This document shows, piece after piece, positions 16,526 to 26,748 of a stretch of DNA of 64,000 nucleotides. Origin of the DNA: PGYR01 sp046290495. GTDB taxonomy: Bacteria > Bacteroidota > Ignavibacteria > Kapaibacteriales > UBA2268. The stretch is from assembly GCA_046290495.1 (NCBI GenBank), contig JBKAGT010000006.1:372001-436000 (forward strand). The letters are read 5' to 3'. Position 1 is the first letter of the stretch. Each line of letters opens with the position of its first letter. The notes under the pieces are model-generated. The model ran no database searches. It saw only the letters and a program-made list of their open reading frames with translations, and had not been told where the DNA came from. Both the position numbers and the translations under genes were made by a program.

Positions 16526-19162
16526 ATGTTTGGAAAATATACTAAGCTTATGTCGCTCTTCACTTTAGTTGTTTTGTTAACCGCTGCAAAGCTTACGGCA
16601 AAAGACGCTAATGGTGCGACATTGTATATGTATGGGGCAACTATTGAAGCAGTTGCACAAGATGATTCTGATGGTGGGATCTTATCTAATAAACAGATTA
16701 AAATTATCAACTTGGGGCCTATTATCAATGACCCAGGAGTTGATTATGCACCAACTATTTCTGCCGATGGTAAAACATTGTTTTATGTATCGGACAAACC
16801 AGGAAGTATAAAAAATGAGGATGATGATTTTTCTCATGATTTCTGGGTTGCTAAAAAAGCCGATCGTATGGACACTGTGTTCAATGAACCATATAACCTA
16901 GACCCCTCGAACAATATGGGACTGAATGGTGTAAATACTGTTCTCCACGAAGGCGCTGCTTCCATTGCTGCTGACCGTCAAACATTATATTTCACAGCAT
17001 GTGATAGACCAGATGGTCTTGGAAACTGTGATATTTATAGAACCTCGATTCAAGGTGACCAATGGGGTCGTCCTGTGAATTTGGGTAGAAATGTAAATAA
17101 CAAAAATTTCGATTCTCAACCAACAATTACTCCTGATCAAAGTAGAATTTACTTTGTATCAACTAGAGAAGGTCCTAACTCGGACGGCGAAGAAGATGTA
17201 AAGAACTTTGATATTTGGTATTCTGATTATGATTTCGATTTAGAAGAATGGGGTAAAGCTAAGAACTTAGAAGCTATAAATACTCCTGGTAGAGATGTAT
17301 CTCCGTTTATCGCGGCAGATGGTGTTACTTTATTCTTTGCGTCTGACGGCCACGAGCCAAACTATGGTGGACAAGATTTCTACTATACTCGTTATGATGC
17401 TGGTACAGACACATGGATGAAGCCTCAGAACATTGGTACTCCTATTAACACAGAGAATGATGAGCAATTTATAACATTGCCAGCATCTGGTGATATCATC
17501 TACTTCTCATCTCAAAGAGAAGATTTGAGAGGAGCACAAGGTAGCTTTGATATCTACATGGCATTCGTACCATCTTTCTTTAAGGCTGTTAGTATAGCTG
17601 GTACTGTATTAGATGAGTGTACTGGTGAGTTTATACCAGCGCGTGTTTCAATCAGAAACCCAATTACAGACGAGCTTTATACAGATGAGCTAAATGATGG
17701 TCATAGACAGTTTGAAAAAATTGTTACTAATGATTGGTACGGTGATCCAAAAGACAATAACAAATATATTAATCTAGAGATTACTGCTGAACATCCAAGC
17801 TATGGTAAAAGAACAATTGTACAAAGAATTGATAAACCAGAGCAAACTAACGACCAAAGTAAAGAAGGTGAGATTGCACTAGAGTATAATTTTGAAGTTA
17901 CTTTAGGTAACAGACCTGTTATCACACCGGATATCGAAACAGCAGATTATATTAAAAAATCATCTGCAGAAAAACCAGAAATAGCGGATTTCAATGGTTT
18001 AGTAATGGAAGAGGTAATAAAATGGGATTTATATCCACTTCTTAACTACGTTTTCTTTGATATAGGATCTTCTACTTTACCTGATAGATATATAAAGTTT
18101 GATAGTCCAAGCAACCCATTCAAGGCAGCTTTCACTGATACTACTATACCAGGTGGTACTATGGACAAATACTATCATGTTCTGAATATCTATGGTTTTA
18201 GATTGAATCAACATCCTGATACTAAGATCACATTAGTTGGTTGTAATGACAATACAAACCCAGGTGAAAAAGGTAATAAGGAACTATCAAAAGCAAGAGC
18301 TCAAACTGTATATGATTACTTAAATAAAGTATGGAATATCAGTGAAGATAGAATGAAAATAGAATACAGAAATTTCCCTAAAATTAAATCAAATCCAAAA
18401 GACTCTATGGGTCTACAAGAGAACAGAAGGGTAGAAATTCTTTGTGACAACTGGGAAGTTGTTAAGCCAGTATTCGAGAAAGATCCTAAAACTTTCCCTC
18501 AACCAGTTACTATGAACTGGAATATGGAAAATGGAATAGACGAATCAATCGTAGCTTCTAGAAGAATTGAAATTCAAAAAGGTGGCGAAGATTGGAAAAC
18601 TTTAGAAGATGTTGGTAGAACAGAATCTATGTACAACTGGGATTGGAAATCTGAAGATGGTAAATATCCTAAGAATGAAGATAGCTTTACTGCAAGATTA
18701 GTTGTAGTTTCTAAAGCTGGAAAAGAATGTATCTCAGAACCAGTAGATGTACCTGTTATGCAAGTTTCATCAGAACAATTATTAACTGAACGTGGCTCTG
18801 TTACGATGTATGAGAACTATAGTTTGATTCTATTTAAGTTTAACAGTTATGATGCTGGACCACTTAATGATAGAATTATGAATGAATATGTTTACAATCG
18901 TGTGAGACCTGAATCAACAGTTGAAGTAATAGGTCATACAGATGTTGTTGGTTTATATAAAACGAATGCAAAACTATCTGTGAACAGAGCAAAAACAGTT
19001 CATAAGGGTATAAAAAAGTCTTCTAAAGGTAAATATGCTGGTTTAGAAATGCGTGGTGTTGGTGAAGATGAGCCACTTTACGACAATGATACTCCAGAAG
19101 GTAGATTCTATAATAGAACTGTTCAGGTTTTAATTGAGACACCAATTACTGAAACTAAATAG
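16526..19162 (+). CDS. PD40 beta-propeller and double OmpA-domain outer-membrane protein
   Basis: The 878-residue protein has a signal peptide (about 1-25) and a WD40-like PD40 propeller (about 60-350: YAPTISADGKTLFYVSD, SRIYFVSTREG, VTLFFASDG, DIIYFSSQRE). A carboxypeptidase-regulatory-like beta insert follows (about 360-470), then two OmpA-like peptidoglycan-binding domains. The first is at about 505-650 (ELSKARAQTVYDYL, ENRRVEILC). The second is at about 765-878 (IGHTDVVG, LSVNRAKTVHKG). It probably ties the outer membrane to peptidoglycan. Propeller-OmpA proteins of this type are common in FCB bacteria, some as T9SS components (PorE-like), but that role is not shown here. The start follows TAAGGA. 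Confidence 0.88.
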   Translation: MFGKYTKLMSLFTLVVLLTAAKLTAKDANGATLYMYGATIEAVAQDDSDGGILSNKQIKIINLGPIINDPGVDYAPTISADGKTLFYVSDKPGSIKNEDDDFSHDFWVAKKADRMDTVFNEPYNLDPSNNMGLNGVNTVLHEGAASIAADRQTLYFTACDRPDGLGNCDIYRTSIQGDQWGRPVNLGRNVNNKNFDSQPTITPDQSRIYFVSTREGPNSDGEEDVKNFDIWYSDYDFDLEEWGKAKNLEAINTPGRDVSPFIAADGVTLFFASDGHEPNYGGQDFYYTRYDAGTDTWMKPQNIGTPINTENDEQFITLPASGDIIYFSSQREDLRGAQGSFDIYMAFVPSFFKAVSIAGTVLDECTGEFIPARVSIRNPITDELYTDELNDGHRQFEKIVTNDWYGDPKDNNKYINLEITAEHPSYGKRTIVQRIDKPEQTNDQSKEGEIALEYNFEVTLGNRPVITPDIETADYIKKSSAEKPEIADFNGLVMEEVIKWDLYPLLNYVFFDIGSSTLPDRYIKFDSPSNPFKAAFTDTTIPGGTMDKYYHVLNIYGFRLNQHPDTKITLVGCNDNTNPGEKGNKELSKARAQTVYDYLNKVWNISEDRMKIEYRNFPKIKSNPKDSMGLQENRRVEILCDNWEVVKPVFEKDPKTFPQPVTMNWNMENGIDESIVASRRIEIQKGGEDWKTLEDVGRTESMYNWDWKSEDGKYPKNEDSFTARLVVVSKAGKECISEPVDVPVMQVSSEQLLTERGSVTMYENYSLILFKFNSYDAGPLNDRIMNEYVYNRVRPESTVEVIGHTDVVGLYKTNAKLSVNRAKTVHKGIKKSSKGKYAGLEMRGVGEDEPLYDNDTPEGRFYNRTVQVLIETPITETK

Positions 19163-19190
19163 ACTGTAGTCTTAAATATTCTAGAACTAA

Positions 19191-19223
19191 AAATGCCTCG
19201 TTGTTTAAACGAGGCATTTTTTT
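19191..19223 (+). terminator. Strong intrinsic terminator after OmpA-like gene
   Basis: A perfect 12-bp stem AAATGCCTCGTT / AACGAGGCATTT (19191-19202 with 19208-19219), 5-base loop, and a run of seven Ts from 19217. It lies 28 bases after the stop codon and just before the RNase H gene. Confidence 0.92.
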
Positions 19224-19238
19224 ATGTAAATTGCGAAT

Positions 19239-19883
19239 ATGATGACACAAGAAATAGATATATATACTGATGGCTCCTGCCTGAAAAATCCTGGTAAAGG
19301 TGGGTGGGGGATTGTGATAGTCGAGGATAACAAGATAATTGCTGAATATAGCAAAGGTTATCAGAATACTACTAATTCAAGAATGGAAATGTATGCTATT
19401 CTTATGGCATTGAAATATGCTAGTAAGAATAAAGCAAAGATTGTAAATATAAAATCTGATTCGAACTTTATAGTTCAAGCAATAAACAAAAACTGGTTAG
19501 AAAACTGGGTTCGAAAAGGTTGGAAAAAAAGTGGAAACGAACCAGTAGCAAATGCAGATATATGGAAACCAATATACAAGCTATACACAGAACTGTCAGG
19601 TGAATTAGAAATCAACTTTATAAAAGTAAAAGCACACAGCGGAATTGAATTCAACGAAGAAGTCGATGAGTTAGCCAGAGCTGCCGCAATGCAAGAGGAA
19701 CTTTCTGTAGATAAGGGGTACCAAGGAAATGAATCGAGTACAACTGATAAATCTCTATTCAAAGGTGCTAAGAACAAAATTAGTATAGTAAACGTAGATT
19801 TTAATGGAGTCTCTTCACTCAAGATAAAAGAAGGAAAGAAGGAAATTATTGTTCCAATTAATATGATTAAAGAACATATCTAA
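19239..19883 (+). CDS. rnhA: Ribonuclease H type I with C-terminal extension
   Basis: Ribonuclease HI cuts the RNA strand of RNA-DNA hybrids. The core fold (about 1-150) has all catalytic residues: Asp11 (YTDGS), Glu50 (SRMEMYA), Asp74 (SDSNF) and Asp143 (EEVDELAR), plus the flexible-loop His133 (KAHSG). The handle region is present (LENWVRKGWKK). The protein is 214 residues against about 155 for E. coli. The extra 60 form a Ser/Thr-rich linker and a basic beta-like tail ending IVPINMIKEHI, which I do not recognise. The ATG at 19239 has a second ATG directly after it. The stop overlaps the DUF1460 start by one base. Confidence 0.92.
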   Translation: MMTQEIDIYTDGSCLKNPGKGGWGIVIVEDNKIIAEYSKGYQNTTNSRMEMYAILMALKYASKNKAKIVNIKSDSNFIVQAINKNWLENWVRKGWKKSGNEPVANADIWKPIYKLYTELSGELEINFIKVKAHSGIEFNEEVDELARAAAMQEELSVDKGYQGNESSTTDKSLFKGAKNKISIVNVDFNGVSSLKIKEGKKEIIVPINMIKEHI

Positions 19884-20734
19884 TGAGTAGAATTAAATAT
19901 TTATATATTTCCCTAGTTTTAGTTTTAAGCATAGGTTTAATTCAAAATGTCGAAAGTAATAATGATTTACTCAGCAGAATAGATAAAACTGCTCAAAGCC
20001 AAAAATGGAATACTCTGGAGTATGGTGATCTGATAATTAAAGTAGGTAAACAATTTTTGGGAGTCCCTTATGTTGGGGGCACACTTGATAAAGGTGAAAC
20101 TGAAACCTGTACAGTACATTTAGACAAGTTAGACTGTGTTACATACTTCGAGACTACTCTAGCAATCTCTAATCTTATTGCTTCTGGCACTGATTTGAAT
20201 ATGGCAAATTTAGAGGATGAAGTGGAGTACACTAGATATAGAGACGGTACAATGGATGGTTACGAGAGCAGGCTACATTATACTTCTGAGTGGATAATTG
20301 ATAATGTTAAGAAAGGAATAGTAAAAGATATAACGAAAGAGCTCGGAGGAGAAGAGCTTAGTGTTGATGTTTTCTTTATGTCAGAAAATTCAGATAAATA
20401 TAAATTCTTGAAGAATAACCCAGAGTTGACTAAAAAGATATCAGAGATTGAGGATAGTATAAATGAAAGCGAATTCTTTTATATCCCAAAGGAAAATATA
20501 GCAGATATTGAAGGTAAGTTGCAAAGTGGTGATATAGTTGCTATTGTCACAACTATTCCCGGTTTAGATTATGGTCATATTGGTATAATTAATAAAAAAG
20601 ATGGCATTTCGAGATTTATGCACGCGTCATTAACCCAAAAGAAAGTTATAATTGATAAAAGTATATCAGATTATGTATCTAATATCTCTAAATTTTCTGG
20701 TATAACTGTATTGCGTCCAATCAGACCTCAGTAG
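19883..20734 (+). CDS. DUF1460 family cysteine amidase-like envelope protein
   Basis: The 283-residue protein has an N-terminal signal or anchor segment (about 5-22) and a DUF1460 domain, an NlpC/P60-related cysteine hydrolase fold annotated as N-acetylmuramoyl-L-alanine amidase-like. Seen are FLGVPYVGGTLD, the catalytic Cys85 in LDCVTYFE, and the catalytic His232 in GLDYGHIGII. The substrate is probably a peptidoglycan peptide in the periplasm (inference from the fold). It overlaps rnhA by one base and ends two bases before the MFS gene, so these three form an operon. Confidence 0.85.
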   Translation: MSRIKYLYISLVLVLSIGLIQNVESNNDLLSRIDKTAQSQKWNTLEYGDLIIKVGKQFLGVPYVGGTLDKGETETCTVHLDKLDCVTYFETTLAISNLIASGTDLNMANLEDEVEYTRYRDGTMDGYESRLHYTSEWIIDNVKKGIVKDITKELGGEELSVDVFFMSENSDKYKFLKNNPELTKKISEIEDSINESEFFYIPKENIADIEGKLQSGDIVAIVTTIPGLDYGHIGIINKKDGISRFMHASLTQKKVIIDKSISDYVSNISKFSGITVLRPIRPQ

Positions 20735-20735
20735 T

Positions 20736-22136
20736 ATGAAGCAATTTCTATCAAAATTCCCAAAGCAATACTACTTTTTCAATCTTATATTCATGTTAGA
20801 GCGAACAGCTTGGTTTATTTTAATTATCCAGATTCCTATATTTATAGCTCAGAAAGGAGTAGGTGGTCTAGAATTTACCCAAGAAACAAAGGGCGGAATA
20901 TACCTTTATTGGGTTATTTTACAGAATAGCTTACCTCTCTTGTTAGGTAATTTGATAGATAAGTCACACCAAAAGCTGAAACTACTTATTGCATCTCTTC
21001 TAATTCTTACAGGAGCATTTTTCTTTTTTGGTATGTTGCAAAACATGTTTGGACTCTTAGTTGGGATAACTTTTGTTTCTTTCGGTGTGAGTATATTCAA
21101 TCCATTGATGAAAGGACAAATAAGCTATTATATTTCAAAAGACTACTCTTCTTTGGGATGGGGTTTACATTTTTGGTTATATAATTTGGCTATATTTATA
21201 ATTGCTGTTCCTTACTCTAACTTCCTTAGGGGACTAGGATGGCAATATCTGTTTATAGGATCTGCAACTATCTATATTGTTGCTATCCTATTGTCAAAAT
21301 TACTTGACTTCAAAAAAATGGTACAAATAGAATCCATATCTATCAAGGATATTATCAAAGGTGTAAATTTAACCTTGAGGCAAAACCATACTTTTTTATT
21401 TCTTATTTCTATGTCAGGCTTTGCTGTGATTTATATGCAATTTTACGAAACTTTGCCTAATTTTATTTACGATTGGTCTAATACTAATGCTATAGTAACT
21501 GGACTATCATTACCTGATTTTTTTACAATGACTACTTGGGCTGGCGAAGGGATAGCCTTCGAATGGTTGTATAATATAAACACAGGTCTTACTCTTTTAC
21601 TACTTTTGCCATTCTCATTAATGCTAGCTTACAGGGAAATTCTAAATTCTCTTATGCTAGGGTTTGTATTAGTAGTTATTGGTTTTGGAGTATCTATTGT
21701 TTCCACAAATGGCATTTATTTAATTAGTGGATTTGTTATCTATACAATTGGTGAGTTGATTACTAATCCAAAGTTTACAGAATATTTTGATTTTATCTCT
21801 GAAGAAGTCGATAAGTCAACTTACATGGGGCTTCTATTTTTCTCTAATCTGATAGGGTATCCTATAGGTGCGTTGTTGGGTGGCTATATGTATGGTGCTT
21901 TTGGTGAAAAAGCAAGCTTAGCAAAGCAGTATCTGATGGAAATTCATAATATTGATGTAGACTTAAATCTAGCTTATCAAAAAATGATAGAAGTGGGTAG
22001 TTTTACAGAAATAGAGGCAACTAACTTATTATGGAATGAGTACTCACCATATTTGTCATTAATGCCTTTTGTAATTATTGGAGGGGTCTCTTTCGTTGGA
22101 TTATTGTTTTATAGTAGAATTATTCAAAATAGGTAA
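20736..22136 (+). CDS. Major facilitator superfamily transporter
   Basis: A 466-residue, very hydrophobic protein with about twelve transmembrane segments. The loop after TM2 (GNLIDKSHQKLK) resembles the MFS GxxxDRxGRR signature. The sequence keeps PLMKGQISYY after TM4 and LIGYPIGALLGGYMYG near TM11, reminiscent of peptide/POT-like or muropeptide-type permeases, but the ExxERFxYY motif is only faintly present (FMLERTAWF near residue 20). The substrate is unassigned. Position after a peptidoglycan amidase-like gene makes muropeptide or peptide uptake an attractive guess. The 3' end overlaps a convergent lipoprotein gene by 17 bases. Confidence 0.82.
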   Translation: MKQFLSKFPKQYYFFNLIFMLERTAWFILIIQIPIFIAQKGVGGLEFTQETKGGIYLYWVILQNSLPLLLGNLIDKSHQKLKLLIASLLILTGAFFFFGMLQNMFGLLVGITFVSFGVSIFNPLMKGQISYYISKDYSSLGWGLHFWLYNLAIFIIAVPYSNFLRGLGWQYLFIGSATIYIVAILLSKLLDFKKMVQIESISIKDIIKGVNLTLRQNHTFLFLISMSGFAVIYMQFYETLPNFIYDWSNTNAIVTGLSLPDFFTMTTWAGEGIAFEWLYNINTGLTLLLLLPFSLMLAYREILNSLMLGFVLVVIGFGVSIVSTNGIYLISGFVIYTIGELITNPKFTEYFDFISEEVDKSTYMGLLFFSNLIGYPIGALLGGYMYGAFGEKASLAKQYLMEIHNIDVDLNLAYQKMIEVGSFTEIEATNLLWNEYSPYLSLMPFVIIGGVSFVGLLFYSRIIQNR

Positions 22137-22854
22137 ATTCATAAATATAATATTTAGAGATTAACCCATTCGAATTTTTAATTATTTCTTCTACTATCCT
22201 ACCACTGTTGTCAATCTTATAACCAGTAATATAATATACGTTACCGTTGTTATCAGTAGTGATTCTCTCGAAATAATTATTTTCTAACTGATAAACTAAG
22301 CTATCTTTTTGTGATATATCACCATTGTTGTTAATTGTGTAAGTTACTCTTAGGTTCCCATCATCATAAACATTGTCGTATTTGATAGTGTTGTCACAAT
22401 CATCATTGTCATTACAACTTTTTATACTAATTATATTGCCATTGTTATCATAAGAGAATTGCTTTGAGTCTAAAACTGAACCATCGTCGTTTTTTATCTC
22501 TTCCCTGACTACTAGACCGTTTTCGAGAATAGAGGTAATTGTTATTTCTTTAACAACCTTGTCTCCGCTATATTCAGAAATTGTCTCTATTTCTTTGTTG
22601 TTTTCGTATTCATAGGAAGAAGAAGATTCAATTCTACCGAATTCATTATAGCTAAATTTATTAATTACTTTTCCATTTTGGTTGTATTTAATTTCTTCAA
22701 CTTTGTGGAGTTTAGCTTTATTGATAGGGGAAACAGACCATTTCGTTTCTGTTTTGATAGTTTTCGTATCGTCTAGCTGTGGACCTAGTGCGTTTTCACA
22801 ACTCACTAGAGTAACTAAAGTACAAATAATCAATATGTTATATAAAAATTTCAA
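22120..22854 (-). CDS. Lipoprotein with RHS-like short repeats
   Basis: The 244-residue product has a lipoprotein signal with lipobox LVSC (Cys19). The mature part is a run of 20-25-residue beta units with phrases such as YNQNGKVINKFSYNEFGRI, FSYDNNGNIISI and YKIDNSGRIVEEI, similar to the Asp/Gly/Asn turns of RHS or toxin-immunity lipoproteins in Bacteroidetes. Two Cys lie close together in CNDNDDC. It is probably anchored in the outer membrane; function is unknown. Its tail overlaps the MFS gene on the opposite strand. Confidence 0.72.
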   Translation of the reverse strand: MKFLYNILIICTLVTLVSCENALGPQLDDTKTIKTETKWSVSPINKAKLHKVEEIKYNQNGKVINKFSYNEFGRIESSSSYEYENNKEIETISEYSGDKVVKEITITSILENGLVVREEIKNDDGSVLDSKQFSYDNNGNIISIKSCNDNDDCDNTIKYDNVYDDGNLRVTYTINNNGDISQKDSLVYQLENNYFERITTDNNGNVYYITGYKIDNSGRIVEEIIKNSNGLISKYYIYEFTYFE

Positions 22855-22896
22855 AATATGTCTGTGTTTATTATTGCTTAACTTAATAAAAATAAA

Positions 22897-22932
22897 TTAA
22901 AAAAAAAAGGCCCTTTATAATAAAGAGCCTTT
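22897..22932 (-). terminator. Terminator after large T9SS cargo gene
   Basis: An 11-bp stem with one mismatch (22906-22916 with 22922-22932), a 5-base loop, and a long A-run on the plus strand (22897-22908) that gives a U-run for minus-strand transcripts. It lies 11 bases past the stop of the 22.9-kb gene and separates it from the RHS-like lipoprotein gene. Confidence 0.8.
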
Positions 22933-22942
22933 AAAGTGTAAT

Positions 22943-25900
22943 TTATTTTACTTTGTTGAGTTTAAACAAGTAACGTTCTTTCTCACTGTTAATAATAATA
23001 TAATAAGTACCAGAAGGTATATCACTCAGGTTCAATGGCTGTACCGATGAATTCAACTGTAAGTTTCTGAGCTCTTCTCCAGTTTGGTTAATAATTATTA
23101 CATTCTTTACTGTCGAGAATATTTCTTTTGGTATATCCAGTGTAACTTCATCTTTCGCAGGGTTAGGATATATTGAAATACTATTGTCATTAGCAAATAG
23201 CACTGAAGTTTCAGGACTTATAGTAAATGTCCATACTTCAGACCAATCATTTGATACTCCCTCATCGTAAGCTTTCACTCTCCAGTGATAAGTTTGCCCA
23301 GACTCTAAGTCTTTTAGAGCAAGTCTATCAGTATCACCAAGTGAATCTTCGACAAACATGTTCGTGAATGAATCATTTCTAGATACTTGAACTTTGTAGC
23401 TATCAGCTCCATCAGTTTTGAACCACCTAACAACAACTTCTTTCTTATCCAATTCATCCGCTCCATTCTCAGGTAAGTTAAGAACAGTTCTTGCCAAACC
23501 AGTTGAGAAATTCCAAGGTTCTGTCCAAGCACTCAAAGTGTCATCTAGTCTTGATCTTACTCTCCAATAGTATGTTTTATTGTTTTCTAGGTCAATAACC
23601 TCGTACTCACTTTCAGTAGAAGTAGTATTTAATATCAGACTACCACTTTCAAAGTCAGGGCTGTCATTAAACTGAACATCATACTCATAATCATCTATAT
23701 CAGTCCAATCTAAAGTTACGGTAAGTGGTTGACCACCACTGTTATTAGCTGGGCTAATATGAATAGGTCTTTCTTGTCCAGTTTTGAATGTCCAAATTTC
23801 AGACCATGGGCCTTTTACATTGTTTGTATCAGTTGCTCTAACTCTCCAATAGTAATTAACATTGAATTCTAAATCTGGTAAGTTCTGTAAAGTGTCAACA
23901 ACAATACCATCCGCAATTGGAACAGAAAAATCTGCAAGTCTTGATGCTTGGAATTGATAGTTAACAGCTTCTTGGACTGAATTCCATGTAAACATTACAT
24001 CTTCAGGTAAGTTTACATCATTATTTTCAGGAGATATTAGTATTGGAGCTCCCAATCCAGTTCTAAACATCCAAATCTCAGATAGTTGACCTTCACTACC
24101 ATCTTCACTCTGTACAGCTGCAGCCCAGTAGTATTTAGTAAGTGGGTTTAGCTTTTCATCTTCAGTTAATGTATATGTAGTGTCTTCTAGCATAGTTTTA
24201 GTCAAGACTATGTCATTAAGCAAGCTATCAGTAGCTACATATAGTTTATAATTTTCTGCATCTTCTACAGGGTGCCATAAGAATGTCGGTGTATGGACAA
24301 CAGAAATAGTGTCTTTTACTGGTTCTATTAGAGTTGGTGGTCCAATTATAGTCGTAAAGCTATATGTAGGCGACCAAGGTCCAAAAACTCCACCTGATTT
24401 GCCTCTTACCCTCCAGAAATATTCTGTACTTGGGGCCATTTCGTAGAAAATCTGATGTTCAGTATCTGAAGTAATTACTTCTTCATAAGAGAAGAAGAAT
24501 GCATCATTTGCAGATATCTGGAATTGATATAAATCAGCTTTTACTAAAGACTCCCAATCAAAAGTTAAATCTAATGGTTGGTTCATTGCTTCGTTTTCTG
24601 GAGTAGTCAAAGCTGGACTACCCATAGCATTTCCATTTAGGTATTTGTATAACAATTTACTTGTGAACATTAAGTCTCTTTTGCTATTCATTGCCATTGA
24701 GTGGATTGAACCTGAATTATACCCAGTATGTAATGAGTCCCATTCTGTGCCACCATTGGTAGTATGATATACACCCCAGTTTCTAGTTAACCCTACATAA
24801 ATGTCATTAGCAGAACCAATAGCCATTGACTCAACAACTTGCTGAGGTTGAGATGATATAGCATCACGAGGTGCCATTTCTATATTAAGCTTACTAAAAC
24901 TAACTCCATTGTCTTTTGAAACATAAAGTCCATCACCCGTACCAAGATATAAGTTACCACTAGTGAACTGCATATCAAAAACTCTTTCGTCCGCTGAATA
25001 ACCAGTTTCTTGAAAAGAAGCTCCGGCATCAATAGACTTGTAAACTTTATTGTCTTGATTTTGTCCAGATTGACGATACATATATATATCACCACTTGGT
25101 GAGGTAACCAGCAATCCAACAGATGAAGATTCATCATCGTAGTTTTGAATTCTTGTCCAATTGTTTCCACCGTCAGTAGACTTGTGTAACTCTTGCCTTA
25201 CTGTGGGAGGCATGCCATCATCTACAAAGAGGATAAATGCATACATATCATCATTGGGTGCTATTGTGAAGTCAATTAGAACATCGTTCCCATCACCGGG
25301 AGTAGTGTTAGTCCAAGACTGACCTTTGTTAGCAGATAATGAAACAATGTTGTCTTTTACAGCTATAAGTCGGCCTCTTGTATATTTCAATCTATTAACC
25401 ATACCACCTGTGTAGTTTGTCAATTCCGTCCAAGTTTTACCCATATCATCTGTGATGAACATTTTGTCGTTTATATTAAGAACGAAATCATCAACAATAG
25501 AGGTGATATAACTTTCTGAATCTCTTGCGGGAAGTGAAATATTTTCCCAATATTTCCCATCACCTACTGTATTTCTTATCAATCCTCTGTCATAGTTGTA
25601 TGCAAGGAGGGTACCGTCTGTTAACTTAATTATGTCAACTACACCAAATCTTCTCAAATTTGAAGGTAACCAATCAGTTACTGGTAATGGATTGTAGTAC
25701 CAAATACCATGCATTTTAGTACCAACAACAGCTCCGTCATCTGTGTAAACAAATGATGTGATTTGCTTGCCTTTTAGTGAATCAGCTAATGGCTGATATT
25801 GAGACCACAACAAACCAGCATTATCAGATTCGAACAATCCGTTATCATTAGTTGCCATCAAAACTGTGTTATTGTCAATTACTTCAAATTGATTAATAAA

Positions 25901-26548
25901 CTCTGTACTACCAGTTCCAGAGCTATTTGTTCCAGAATTAGCATTTCTCCAACTGTATGATAATTTTTCAGCTCTGTATGCTCCATCGCCGTAAGTACCA
26001 ACTAAGATTGTTGAATCCGGAGTGATAGAAATAGCTGTTATGTGTCTAGATTCTAATACTGAATTCAGTCCAGTGTTTTCGGCTGGTCTGCTTATGTCTG
26101 ACCAAGTCGCTCCTCCATCAGTTGAATAATGCAGTCCAGAACCATAAGTCCCAGCATACACAGTGTTATCATCAAATGGGCTAACATAAACAGAAGTTAC
26201 ATTCAGATTTGTATTGAAATCTAATCTTACCCATAAGTTCCCATCATTTGTAGATTTATAAATACCATCACCTTGAGTCCCTACATATACGTTTTCTTGG
26301 CTGTCAAAGGCGATATCGTTTATATATAAACTATTTAAGCCGTTGTTTTGTGCTTGAAAATTAGCACCTCCATCAGAAGAAATATATACTCCACTACCCC
26401 AAGTACCTGCAAAGACCAGGTCTGAGCTGTTAGATTTTAAGACGTTAACTCCTTCGTATTCGGGAGCTTTTACTTTAACTACTGTTTCAGTAGCACTTAA
26501 AGTGGAATAGCTTATGGCAATAATTAATAATAGTAGTATTCTGTACAT
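22943..26548 (-). CDS. T9SS-secreted protein with BNR propeller and fibronectin III-like repeats
   Basis: The 1201-residue protein has a signal peptide (1 to about 20) and a large BNR/VPS10-type propeller region (about 25-630) with many Ser/Thr-x-Asp-x-Gly-x-x-Trp boxes such as SSDGGANFQ, STNDGNLWV and STDGGATWS. About five fibronectin III-like domains follow (about 640-1115), each with YYWRVRA-type strands. The end is a type IX sorting domain (about 1125-1201: SIYPNPAKDEVTLD, LSDIPSGTYYIII). It should be exported and surface-attached or released. Propellers of this sort bind glycans or act as glycosidases, but no catalytic site could be assigned. Confidence 0.85.
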   Translation of the reverse strand: MYRILLLLIIAISYSTLSATETVVKVKAPEYEGVNVLKSNSSDLVFAGTWGSGVYISSDGGANFQAQNNGLNSLYINDIAFDSQENVYVGTQGDGIYKSTNDGNLWVRLDFNTNLNVTSVYVSPFDDNTVYAGTYGSGLHYSTDGGATWSDISRPAENTGLNSVLESRHITAISITPDSTILVGTYGDGAYRAEKLSYSWRNANSGTNSSGTGSTEFINQFEVIDNNTVLMATNDNGLFESDNAGLLWSQYQPLADSLKGKQITSFVYTDDGAVVGTKMHGIWYYNPLPVTDWLPSNLRRFGVVDIIKLTDGTLLAYNYDRGLIRNTVGDGKYWENISLPARDSESYITSIVDDFVLNINDKMFITDDMGKTWTELTNYTGGMVNRLKYTRGRLIAVKDNIVSLSANKGQSWTNTTPGDGNDVLIDFTIAPNDDMYAFILFVDDGMPPTVRQELHKSTDGGNNWTRIQNYDDESSSVGLLVTSPSGDIYMYRQSGQNQDNKVYKSIDAGASFQETGYSADERVFDMQFTSGNLYLGTGDGLYVSKDNGVSFSKLNIEMAPRDAISSQPQQVVESMAIGSANDIYVGLTRNWGVYHTTNGGTEWDSLHTGYNSGSIHSMAMNSKRDLMFTSKLLYKYLNGNAMGSPALTTPENEAMNQPLDLTFDWESLVKADLYQFQISANDAFFFSYEEVITSDTEHQIFYEMAPSTEYFWRVRGKSGGVFGPWSPTYSFTTIIGPPTLIEPVKDTISVVHTPTFLWHPVEDAENYKLYVATDSLLNDIVLTKTMLEDTTYTLTEDEKLNPLTKYYWAAAVQSEDGSEGQLSEIWMFRTGLGAPILISPENNDVNLPEDVMFTWNSVQEAVNYQFQASRLADFSVPIADGIVVDTLQNLPDLEFNVNYYWRVRATDTNNVKGPWSEIWTFKTGQERPIHISPANNSGGQPLTVTLDWTDIDDYEYDVQFNDSPDFESGSLILNTTSTESEYEVIDLENNKTYYWRVRSRLDDTLSAWTEPWNFSTGLARTVLNLPENGADELDKKEVVVRWFKTDGADSYKVQVSRNDSFTNMFVEDSLGDTDRLALKDLESGQTYHWRVKAYDEGVSNDWSEVWTFTISPETSVLFANDNSISIYPNPAKDEVTLDIPKEIFSTVKNVIIINQTGEELRNLQLNSSVQPLNLSDIPSGTYYIIINSEKERYLFKLNKVK

Positions 26549-26748
26549 ATAATAACCTTATATAATTTAACTTTTTCTCAATTTAACGATTTTTCAACTT
26601 TTTTCATTATATTTAATACCAAAAAGTAGTATTTCTCATATTTATCAAACAAATTTGAGAATGAATTGTTACAAAAAATAAATTTATATTATCCTGTGTT
26701 TCTTTGATTTTTTCAGATGTTACACAAAAATCTAGTATTCAATAAAAA

